Shown piece by piece: positions 1 to 5,825 of a stretch of DNA of 5,825 nt. The notes beneath the pieces are model-generated. The model did no database searches and had not been told where the DNA came from. It was given only the letters and a program-made list of their open reading frames with translations. How positions within the stretch are numbered: position 1 is the first letter of the stretch; each line of letters starts with the position of its first letter. Both the position numbers and the translations under genes were made by a program. The DNA is taken from assembly GCA_017999235.1 (NCBI GenBank), contig JAGOBN010000297.1, positions 1-5,825 of the forward strand, given 5' to 3'. The stretch comes from Anaerolineales bacterium (GTDB lineage Bacteria > Chloroflexota > Anaerolineae > Anaerolineales > UBA6663).

Positions 1-1
1 C

Positions 2-2290
2 GATATTACGGCCACCGATCAACGTCTGGCGGAACTGGCCCTGCAGGGCATCCCGCAAACGGCAGTGGAGTATCTCACCGAGGCCGGCGGTCAGCCGCAG
101 GTGGAGGTGGTCTTCGCGCTTCCGGTGGCGGATCTGACCACGCGGGCGATCGTCGGTGTGCTCCTGGGGCGCGCGGATTTGGCCGGCAACCCGCTGCTGC
201 AAAGCACCTTCGCCAATCTGAGCGGCGTGGCGGATGGCGCCGGCGTCGGTTTCCTGGTGGATGATCACGGGCTGATCGTTTATCACCCCGACCCCAGCCT
301 GGTAGGGCAGCTTTTCCAGCCGGCCGAACAGGCCGAAAGCCTCGCCTCGAATTTGCCCGGCGCGCAGGCCTATCGGGACCGCGGCCCGGACGGCACCCGG
401 CGGCTGGTGCTGGTCTATGCCTCGCCCGGCTACCCGTGGTCGGTGGTCATCGTCCTGCCCAACCGCCTGGTGCTTGAGCTGGCGGCCGAGATCGCGTCGC
501 CCATCATCATCATCTTGTTGGTCATCGGCGGCCTGGGGCTGGTGGTGGTGGCCGGGATTGCCAACCAGGTGACGCGGCCGGCGGAAGCGTTGGCCGCCGC
601 CGCGCAGCGCATTTCCGAGAACCAGCTGGATCAGCCCGTCGCGGTCACCGGCCAGGACGAGATCGGCCGCGCCGGCCAGGCGTTCGAACGCATGCGCCAG
701 CGCCTGCGGGCCCGGCTGAGCGAATTGAACCTGCTGCTCAAAGTGAGTCAGGGCGTCTCCAGCAGTTTGAATCTGGGGGAGGCCCTGCCCGCCATCCTGG
801 AAGGCGCCCGCTCGGTGACCGGCGCCGCCGGCGTGCGGATTGTCTTGGCGCCCGCGCAGGGCGGGGTGCTGGAGCCGGGCGCGCCGGGGGCCAGTTTCGT
901 CACCGGGCCGGCCGCCGAGACCATGGCCCCGCTGGATATCGGGGTGGTGGAGCTGGCCCGCGCCGAAGGCCGGGTGATCATTGACAACGTGGCCCGCGCC
1001 CGCGCCGTGCTGGATGTGGCCCCGGTGGCCGGCAAATTGCAGACCTTGATCATTCTGCCTCTGCGCCAGGAACAGTTTTATGGCGCGCTTTGGCTGGGCT
1101 TCGATCAGCCGCACGCGTTTCCGGAGGCCGAGGTCAATTTCTTGGCGACGCTGGCCGGCCAGGCGGCGGTGGCCGTGGCCAATGCGCGCCTCTTCGCCGC
1201 CGCCGAGCAAGGCCGGCAGCGGCTGGCCGCCATCTTGGCCTCCACCCCAGATGCCGTGGTGGTCACCGACCGCAGCCATCGGATCTTGCTGCTCAACCCG
1301 GCCGCCGAGGCCGCCTTTGAGCTCACCGGCCGGCCGGTGGTGGGCCGTTTGGCCACCGAAGCCCTGCCTAATCGGGAGCTGGCGCACTTAATCCAGGACG
1401 TGCGGCCCGGCCCCACCACCGGGGAATTTCAGACTGCCGCCGGCCGCACCCTGTATGCCTCGGTCTCGCCCATCATCAGCGCGGATGGCGCCACCCTGGG
1501 CCGCGTGTGCATCCTGCGCGATGTGACCCACTTCAAGGAACTGGACATGATGAAGTCGGAGTTCGTGGCTACGGTCAGCCACGACCTCCGGGCGCCGCTC
1601 ACGTTCATGCGCGGCTACGCCACGATGCTGCCCATGGTCGGCGCGCTCTCCGACAAACAGCGCGAGTTTGCGGACAAAATCATCAGCGGCATTGAGCAGA
1701 TGACCAAGCTGATTGATGATTTGCTGGACCTCGGCCGGATCGAGGCCGGCGTCGGTCTCGCCCAGGAGCCCTGCGCGCTGGATGAGCTCTTGCACGGCTT
1801 GGTCGATACGGTCGGGCCGGTGGCGGTGAACAAGGGGCTGGCCTTGCAGACCGACATTCCTCCGGATTTGCCCCTGATCTTCGGCGATGCCACCCTCTTG
1901 CGCCAGGCCATCAGCAACTTGCTGGATAACGCCATCAAATACACCCCCAGCGGCGGTCAGGTGCGTCTGCAATTGGCCATGGAGCCGAGCCTCTTCCGGG
2001 TGACGGTCTCGGACAGCGGGGTGGGGGTGGCGCCCGCGGACCAAGTCCACCTGTTCGAGAAGTTCTTCCGCGTCAAACAGCGCGGCAGCACCCAAGTCAA
2101 GGGGTCGGGCCTCGGGCTGGCGATTGTGAAATCCATTGTCGAGCGGCACGGCGGCCAGGTCTGGGTGGAGAGCAAGCTGGGCAAGGGGAGCACGTTCATT
2201 ATTGAAGTGCCGCGCGGTCAGCCGGCCGGCCCCGAACGGGCGGAGAGCGCGCGGGCCAATAACTCCGGGTCCGGAACAACTTTATCCTAG
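2..2290 (+). CDS. Membrane-bound sensor histidine kinase (CACHE-HAMP-GAF-PAS-HisKA-HATPase_c), 5' partial
   Basis: This is a two-component sensor kinase: it senses a signal, autophosphorylates on His and passes the phosphate to a response regulator. Numbering from the first whole codon at base 2, 762 residues are visible. Residues 1-150 look like the membrane-proximal half of a CACHE sensor (FLVDDHGLIVYHPDPSLVGQ, then YPWSVVIVLP). A hydrophobic helix lies at about 167-189 (PIIIILLVIGGLGLVVVAGI), followed by HAMP (185-240), GAF (about 244-398) and PAS (about 408-513). HisKA has the phosphoacceptor His527 in VSHDLRAPL (bases 1580-1582). The ATPase domain has the N box NLLDNAIKY (639-647), G1 DSGVGV (671-676), F box LFEKFF (684) and G2 GSGLGLAIVK (from 701), so it looks catalytically intact. 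A GTG at base 65 could be taken as a start, but the frame stays open to the left edge and the sensor domain would be cut, so the true start and first membrane helix lie upstream. About 20 low-complexity residues follow the ATPase domain. No receiver domain or partner regulator is visible, so signal and target are unknown. Confidence 0.93.
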   Translation, partial: DITATDQRLAELALQGIPQTAVEYLTEAGGQPQVEVVFALPVADLTTRAIVGVLLGRADLAGNPLLQSTFANLSGVADGAGVGFLVDDHGLIVYHPDPSLVGQLFQPAEQAESLASNLPGAQAYRDRGPDGTRRLVLVYASPGYPWSVVIVLPNRLVLELAAEIASPIIIILLVIGGLGLVVVAGIANQVTRPAEALAAAAQRISENQLDQPVAVTGQDEIGRAGQAFERMRQRLRARLSELNLLLKVSQGVSSSLNLGEALPAILEGARSVTGAAGVRIVLAPAQGGVLEPGAPGASFVTGPAAETMAPLDIGVVELARAEGRVIIDNVARARAVLDVAPVAGKLQTLIILPLRQEQFYGALWLGFDQPHAFPEAEVNFLATLAGQAAVAVANARLFAAAEQGRQRLAAILASTPDAVVVTDRSHRILLLNPAAEAAFELTGRPVVGRLATEALPNRELAHLIQDVRPGPTTGEFQTAAGRTLYASVSPIISADGATLGRVCILRDVTHFKELDMMKSEFVATVSHDLRAPLTFMRGYATMLPMVGALSDKQREFADKIISGIEQMTKLIDDLLDLGRIEAGVGLAQEPCALDELLHGLVDTVGPVAVNKGLALQTDIPPDLPLIFGDATLLRQAISNLLDNAIKYTPSGGQVRLQLAMEPSLFRVTVSDSGVGVAPADQVHLFEKFFRVKQRGSTQVKGSGLGLAIVKSIVERHGGQVWVESKLGKGSTFIIEVPRGQPAGPERAESARANNSGSGTTLS

Positions 2291-2291
2291 G

Positions 2292-2332
2292 CGCCGCTGG
2301 CTAAGCGGGGCGGCGGCCGGCCAAAACCCGCT
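2292..2332 (+). other. GC-rich overlapping inverted repeats after the kinase stop; no clear terminator
   Basis: Just after the kinase TAG there are competing short stems: CGCCGC (2292-2297) with GCGGCG (2310-2315), CCGCT (2294-2298) with AGCGG (2304-2308), and AGCGGG (2304-2309) with CCCGCT (2327-2332), the last enclosing the palindrome GGCCGGCC (2315-2322). None is followed by a T tract, so this is not a canonical intrinsic terminator. It may slow polymerase, protect the 3' end or accompany Rho-dependent termination, or simply reflect GC-rich sequence. Read-through from the kinase into rpoB therefore cannot be excluded. Confidence 0.35.
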
Positions 2333-2338
2333 GACTTT

Positions 2339-2386
2339 CCATTGGCGGCTGGTTTGATTCTTAAATTGGCCATTGACGGACGGTTT
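2339..2386 (+). repeat. Imperfect 17-bp direct repeat next to the rpoB promoter
   Basis: CCATTGGCGGCTGGTTT (2339-2355) and CCATTGACGGACGGTTT (2370-2386) match at 14 of 17 positions. The copies start 31 bp apart, close to three helical turns, so they would lie on the same DNA face. The downstream copy contains the predicted -35 hexamer. The repeat is seen directly; a role as a paired regulator site is inference. It could also be a local duplication that has drifted. Confidence 0.45.
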
Positions 2387-2407
2387 TTTGTTGATACAAT
2401 AAATGTT
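2373..2407 (+). promoter_or_regulatory. Sigma-70-type promoter for rpoB
   Basis: The -35 box is TTGACG (2373-2378) and the -10 box is TACAAT (2395-2400), each one base from consensus and separated by 16 bp. TG at 2392-2393 sits one base before the -10, forming an extended -10 element. The surrounding 50 bp are much more AT-rich than the flanking genes. Transcription should begin near 2405-2408, giving a leader of about 87 nt before the rpoB ATG. This suggests that rpoB has its own housekeeping promoter and does not depend on the kinase transcript. Confidence 0.8.
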
Positions 2408-2425
2408 CCGGACGTTTGCGTCCGG
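2408..2425 (+). promoter_or_regulatory. Perfect 7-bp stem-loop at the 5' end of the rpoB leader
   Basis: CCGGACG (2408-2414) and CGTCCGG (2419-2425) are perfectly complementary around a TTTG tetraloop. The stem begins within a few bases of the predicted transcription start. No U run follows (the next bases are GTAGTTGG), so it is not an intrinsic terminator. A 5'-terminal hairpin can protect mRNA from 5'-end-dependent decay; alternatively the DNA palindrome could be a protein-binding site over the start region. The structure is seen; the role is inferred. Confidence 0.6.
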
Positions 2426-2482
2426 GTAGTTGGTGATAGATTTCGCAATCCCGGTTTTCACCCCGTTTAGCTCCAACGGCGC

Positions 2483-2487
2483 AGGAG
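2483..2487 (+). promoter_or_regulatory. Shine-Dalgarno sequence of rpoB
   Basis: AGGAG lies 6 nt before the ATG at 2494, optimal spacing for pairing with the 16S rRNA 3' end. It fixes the rpoB start: in the same frame, stops at 2434-2436 (TGA) and 2437-2439 (TAG) block any longer form, and no ATG or GTG lies between them and 2494. Confidence 0.85.
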
Positions 2488-2493
2488 TACCGC

Positions 2494-5400
2494 ATGTCCA
2501 ATGTTTTGGGTAGCAAATCGTACGCGCGCATCAAGGACGTCCTCACCCTCCCCTCGCTGATTGAAGTTCAGCTTGAGTCATTTGAGTGGTTCCGGCACGA
2601 AGGTCTGGCGGAACTGTTTGAGGAAGTCTCGCCGATTGAATCGTTCAACGGCGGGATGCAGTTGTGGTTTCCCAGCAAACGCGTCGAGCAGATGGGCTTC
2701 AACCTGAAGTACTGGTTTGACGAGCCCAAGCACAGCATCGATGAGTGCGTCGAGCGTGATATCACGTACGCCGCGCCGCTGTACGTCTCCGTCTTGCTCA
2801 CCGGCAGCGAAGTCCCCAGCCCGGTGAAGAACGACATCTTCTTGGGTGACTTTCCGTTGATGACCGATAACGGCACGTTCATCATCAACGGCACCGAACG
2901 GGTGGTGGTTTCGCAGCTGATCCGCTCGCCGGGCGTGTATTTTGAGGCGGAGGAAGATCGCACCTCCGGCCGGCGCCTGGCCATGGCCAAGCTCATCCCG
3001 GATCGCGGCGCGTGGATGGAGTTTGAGACGCGCAAGAGCGACTACCTGACGCTCAAGTTCAACCGCAAGCGCACCGTGCCGGTCACCATCCTGCTGCGCG
3101 CTTTGGCCGCCGTCAGCGATGGCCTGGAGAACTCGCCCATCAAGCACGGCACCGAAGACGAGATCCTGGCGCTGTTCACTGACGTGGACACCAACCCGGA
3201 TCATCTCTTCATCCCGGCCACCCTGCGCCAGGAGCCGACCTGGGGCGAGAATACGCGCGACAAACGCACCGTGGCGGAAGAAGCTCTGGTGGAGTTCTAC
3301 AAGCGCATGCGCCCGGGCGATCCGCCCACGCTGGATAATGCGCGCGAATTCCTGCTGCAGCAGTTGTTCGATCAGCGCCGCTATGACCTGGAGCGGGTGG
3401 GGCGCTACAAGCTCAACCAGAAGCTGGGCTTGACCGAAGTGGTGCCGCTCAGCCATCGCACCATCTCCGCGTGGGACGTGATCAACGTCCTCAAGCGCAT
3501 GATCAACATCAATAACGCGGTTGAGGAAACGGATGATATCGACCACCTCGGCAATCGCCGGGTCAAGACCGTCGGTGAGCTGATCCAGAACAAGATGCGC
3601 GTTGGTCTGCGCCGCATGGAGCGCGTGGTCAAAGAGCGCATGTCCATCCGCGAAAGCGACAATGTCACGCCGCTGACGCTGGTCAACATCCGCCCGGTGG
3701 TGGCCGCCATCCGCGAGTTCTTCGGCTCCAGCCAGCTCTCGCAGTTCATGGATCAAACCAATCCGTTGGCGGAGTTGACCCACAAACGCACGCTGTCGGC
3801 GCTCGGGCCGGGCGGTCTGCGCCGCGAGCGGGCCGGCTTCGACGTCCGCGACGTCCACCACTCCCACTATGGCCGCATTTGCCCGATTGAAACGCCGGAA
3901 GGCCCGAACATCGGCCTGATCGGCCGGCTGGGCTCCTACGCCAAGGTCAACGCCTTTGGCTTTATCGAGACGCCGTATCGCAAGGTGGTGAAGTGGCTGC
4001 CGGTCGATGACAAGCGCCTGCTCGGCCGGAAGCTGCGCGAGGACATCGCCGATCCCAAGACCGGCGAGATCATCGCGCCGGAGGGCGAGGAAATCACCAA
4101 GGAGCTGCTCAAGAAGATCGCCAAGGTGAAAGAGGAAGTGGATATCCTCCCCTTTGTTTCGGAAGATATTCATTACCTGTCGGCGGACGCCGAAGACCGC
4201 TACACCATCGCCCAGGCGACCACGCCGTTGAACGAGACGATGGAATTCATCCGCGCCCGGCCGTCCTGCCGGCATGCTTCCAAGTTCCTGTTCGCGCCGC
4301 CGGAGCGCATTGACTACATGGATGTGGCGCCGCGCCAGATCGTGGGCATCAGCGCCGCGCTGATCCCGTTCCTGGAGCATGACGACGCCAACCGCGCCCT
4401 GATGGGCTCCAACATGCAGCGCCAGGCCGTGCCGTTGCTGCGGCCGGATGTGCCGGTCGTGTCCACGGGCATGGAGAAGCAAGCCGCGCTGGATTCGGGC
4501 CAAGTGCTGACGGCCGACGAGGACGGCGAAGTGATCTCCGTCACCGGCAAGGAAATCATCGTCCAGAGCGGCAGCAAGAAGCGCACCTACCGGCTCCGCA
4601 AGTACACGCGCTCCAATCAGAGCACGTGCATCGACCAGCGGCCGGCTGTGGTCAAGGGCCAGAAGGTCAAGCAGGGCGAGGTCATCGCCGATTCGTCCTC
4701 CACCGACCATGGCGAGATCGCCCTGGGCCACAACGTCCTGGTGGCTTTCTTGTCCTGGGAGGGCGGCAACTATGAAGACGCCATCCTGATCTCCGAGCGC
4801 ATGGTGCGCGAAGATAAGTTCACGTCCATCCACATCGAAAAGCACGAGGTGGAAGCGCGTGATACGCGCCTGGGGCCGGAGGAGATCACCTACGACATCC
4901 CCAACGTGGGTGAAGAGGCGCTCAAAGACCTGGACGAGAACGGCATCATCCGGATCGGCGCCGAAGTCGGCCCGAACGATATCCTGGTCGGCAAGATCAC
5001 GCCCAAGGGTGAGAAAGAGCTGACCCCGGAAGAGAAGCTGCTGCGCGCGATCTTCGGGGAGAAGGCGCGCGAGGTGAAGGACTCCTCGCTGCGCCTGCCG
5101 CACGGTGAGCGCGGCAAGGTGATCGACGTCAAGGTCTTCACCCGCGACGAACACCGCGATCTGCCGGCCGGCGTCGAGAAAATGGTGCGGGTCTCGGTGG
5201 CGCAGCGCCGCAAGATCACCGAGGGCGACAAGATGGCGGGCCGGCACGGCAACAAGGGCGTCATCTCCAAGGTGGTGCCGGTGGCGGATATGCCGTTCCT
5301 GCCGGACGGCACGCCGATTGATATTATCCTTAATCCGCTGGGCGTCCCGGGCCGCATGAACATCGGCCAGGTGCTGGAGACCCACCTGGGGTGGGCGGCG

Positions 5401-5825
5401 GATCGGCTCGGCTTCCGCGCCGTGACGCCGGTTTTTGACGGCGCCTCCGAAGAGGAAATCGAGGCCGAGTTGGCCCGCTCCTGGTTGATGGACCGCGCCT
5501 GGGCGGCGGTGGCGGAAAGCGCTTGGCAATGGCTGGGCGAGCAGAACTATGACCCGGAGAGCATCGAGGATGATGCCGAAGTCCGCCGCCTGTATCTGGC
5601 CCAGTGGCTGCGCGGCAAGAAGTACAACCAGGATCTGCTGGCCACCAACGAGAAATATGCGCGCCGCGCCGCCCTGCGGGAGTGGCTGCGCGATCTGGGC
5701 TACGACCCCGATCTCCTGCTGACGTTTGAAGACACCTCGGCGCCGGCTGCGGTGCGTAAGACCATGGATGAGGCGACCATCGAGGTGTGTCTGCGCCTGT
5801 GGCTCACCGCCCACGGCCAGGCCCA
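2494..5825 (+). CDS. rpoB: DNA-directed RNA polymerase subunit beta, 3' partial
   Basis: RpoB forms one side of the RNA polymerase active-site cleft with RpoC and carries the rifampicin pocket. The first 1110 codons are present, without a frameshift, from ATG 2494 to the right edge. Landmarks: [20 protein letters not shown] (118-137); the rifampicin cluster [15 protein letters not shown]...SALGPGGL (411-442); [11 protein letters not shown] (466-476); [12 protein letters not shown] (638-649); [11 protein letters not shown] (759-769), with the acidic pair Glu761/Asp762 equivalent to E. coli E813/D814; [12 protein letters not shown] (911-922), with Lys913 and Lys921 equivalent to E. coli K1065 and K1073; and [20 protein letters not shown]. 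The large E. coli insertion just before the K1065 region is absent. Oddities are Thr433 in the rifampicin pocket, WEGGNYED where WEGYNYED is common, GVPGRMN where GVPSRMN is common, and a long insertion from about residue 990. The usual upstream neighbour rplL is missing. The identity is certain; the Chloroflexota assignment is likely but inferred. Confidence 0.99.
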   Translation, partial: MSNVLGSKSYARIKDVLTLPSLIEVQLESFEWFRHEGLAELFEEVSPIESFNGGMQLWFPSKRVEQMGFNLKYWFDEPKHSIDECVERDITYAAPLYVSVLLTGSEVPSPVKNDIFLGDFPLMTDNGTFIINGTERVVVSQLIRSPGVYFEAEEDRTSGRRLAMAKLIPDRGAWMEFETRKSDYLTLKFNRKRTVPVTILLRALAAVSDGLENSPIKHGTEDEILALFTDVDTNPDHLFIPATLRQEPTWGENTRDKRTVAEEALVEFYKRMRPGDPPTLDNAREFLLQQLFDQRRYDLERVGRYKLNQKLGLTEVVPLSHRTISAWDVINVLKRMININNAVEETDDIDHLGNRRVKTVGELIQNKMRVGLRRMERVVKERMSIRESDNVTPLTLVNIRPVVAAIREFFGSSQLSQFMDQTNPLAELTHKRTLSALGPGGLRRERAGFDVRDVHHSHYGRICPIETPEGPNIGLIGRLGSYAKVNAFGFIETPYRKVVKWLPVDDKRLLGRKLREDIADPKTGEIIAPEGEEITKELLKKIAKVKEEVDILPFVSEDIHYLSADAEDRYTIAQATTPLNETMEFIRARPSCRHASKFLFAPPERIDYMDVAPRQIVGISAALIPFLEHDDANRALMGSNMQRQAVPLLRPDVPVVSTGMEKQAALDSGQVLTADEDGEVISVTGKEIIVQSGSKKRTYRLRKYTRSNQSTCIDQRPAVVKGQKVKQGEVIADSSSTDHGEIALGHNVLVAFLSWEGGNYEDAILISERMVREDKFTSIHIEKHEVEARDTRLGPEEITYDIPNVGEEALKDLDENGIIRIGAEVGPNDILVGKITPKGEKELTPEEKLLRAIFGEKAREVKDSSLRLPHGERGKVIDVKVFTRDEHRDLPAGVEKMVRVSVAQRRKITEGDKMAGRHGNKGVISKVVPVADMPFLPDGTPIDIILNPLGVPGRMNIGQVLETHLGWAADRLGFRAVTPVFDGASEEEIEAELARSWLMDRAWAAVAESAWQWLGEQNYDPESIEDDAEVRRLYLAQWLRGKKYNQDLLATNEKYARRAALREWLRDLGYDPDLLLTFEDTSAPAAVRKTMDEATIEVCLRLWLTAHGQA
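3724..3819 (+). other. Rifampicin-resistance-determining region of rpoB, with an Arg529-to-Thr equivalent
   Basis: Residues 411-442 align without gaps to the E. coli segment with an offset of 96. Asp420 (E. coli D516), His430 (H526) and Ser435 (S531) keep the rifampicin-sensitive residues, as do Gln417 and Phe418 (Q513, F514). The difference is Thr433 (codon ACG, 3790-3792), where E. coli and most bacteria have Arg529, a residue lining the drug pocket. Other changes are mild: N518T, S522A, I524L and I530L equivalents. Downstream pocket residues Pro468, Asn472 and Ile476 (P564, N568, I572) are conserved. Confidence 0.9.
5461..5825 (+). other. Lineage-type insertion in RpoB with repeated WL...YDP motifs, continuing past the window
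   Basis: After [12 protein letters not shown] (residues 978-989) most RpoB proteins reach LYDGRTGE within about 20-25 residues. Here the frame continues for at least 120 residues without it. The segment is rich in Trp, Leu, Ala, Arg and Glu and looks helical. A WL pair recurs at residues 997, 1013, 1038, 1064 and 1103, and three of these are followed by related tails: [22 protein letters not shown] and [11 protein letters not shown]. Codon choice matches the rest of the gene, so it is a true in-frame part of the protein, not a recent foreign insert. I believe insertions here occur in some Chloroflexota beta subunits, but that is from memory. Its function is unknown. Confidence 0.85.

Noticed and set aside
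65..67. GTG as the start of the histidine kinase
   Set aside because: The same frame is open from base 2 with sensible sequence (DITATDQRLAEL...), and starting at 65 would cut the CACHE-like domain and remove the first membrane helix.
1388..2149. Open frame of 253 codons on the minus strand opposite the kinase
   Set aside because: It is a shadow of the HisKA and ATPase coding sequence in a GC-rich gene, with no domain and no ribosome-binding site noted.
2384..2389. Run of six T as a terminator of the kinase transcript
   Set aside because: No stable hairpin lies directly upstream, and the run is inside the spacer between the -35 and -10 boxes of the rpoB promoter.
2403..2429. Eight-codon leader peptide (ATG at 2403, stop TAG at 2427-2429) ahead of rpoB
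   Set aside because: The ATG is only 3 bp past the -10 box, so it would lie before or across the transcription start and has no ribosome-binding site.
2465..2489. tRNA-like words (GTTTAGCTCCAACGG) in the rpoB leader
   Set aside because: There is no acceptor stem, anticodon arm or T-loop arrangement around it; the likeness is limited to a few bases.
2433..2513. Short GTG-started frame overlapping the rpoB start
   Set aside because: There is no Shine-Dalgarno sequence in front of it, it has no recognisable product, and it overlaps the strong AGGAG and ATG of rpoB.
2578..5814. Open frame of 1078 codons on the minus strand opposite rpoB
   Set aside because: It is in exact codon register with rpoB, so its stops would need TTA, CTA or TCA codons in rpoB; this GC-rich gene simply avoids those codons after the TCA at 2575. 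The translated product is a low-complexity His/Asp/Arg/Leu-rich sequence with no recognisable domain, and rpoB on the other strand is unmistakable.

Overview
This window holds two genes on the + strand, both cut by a window edge, separated by one 203-bp intergenic region. The DNA is GC-rich, with strongly G/C-biased third codon positions and many GGCCGG-type words. The wording of the RNA polymerase beta subunit, a long helical insertion near its C-terminal part, and the style of the histidine kinase suggest an environmental Chloroflexota bacterium, perhaps Anaerolineae-like. This assignment is an inference from remembered family features, made with moderate confidence.

Layout: (1) Positions 2-2290 carry the C-terminal 762 residues of a membrane-bound hybrid-sensor histidine kinase: CACHE-like extracytoplasmic sensor, membrane helix, HAMP, GAF, PAS, HisKA and HATPase_c. 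The reading frame is open to the left edge, so its start lies outside the window. (2) Positions 2291-2493 are intergenic. They contain weak GC-rich inverted repeats after the kinase stop, an imperfect 17-bp direct repeat, a very good sigma-70-type promoter (TTGACG, 16-bp spacer, TACAAT with an extended -10 TG), a perfect 7-bp hairpin at the predicted 5' end of the transcript, and a strong Shine-Dalgarno sequence. (3) Positions 2494-5825 carry rpoB, the first 1110 residues of the RNA polymerase beta subunit, running off the right edge.

The two genes are not evidently functionally linked. The kinase probably reports an extracellular small-molecule signal to a response regulator that is not visible here. 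rpoB appears to be transcribed from its own promoter and is not preceded by rplL, its usual upstream neighbour.

The most notable points are in rpoB. A helical insertion of more than 110 residues, with a repeated Trp-Leu...Tyr-Asp-Pro motif, sits between the PVFDGA segment and the expected but not yet reached LYDGRTGE segment. The position equivalent to E. coli Arg529, in the rifampicin pocket, is Thr. The leader combines a promoter, a direct repeat and a hairpin, which could make it a regulated unit. I found no RNA gene, CRISPR array, insertion sequence or clearly new multi-gene system.
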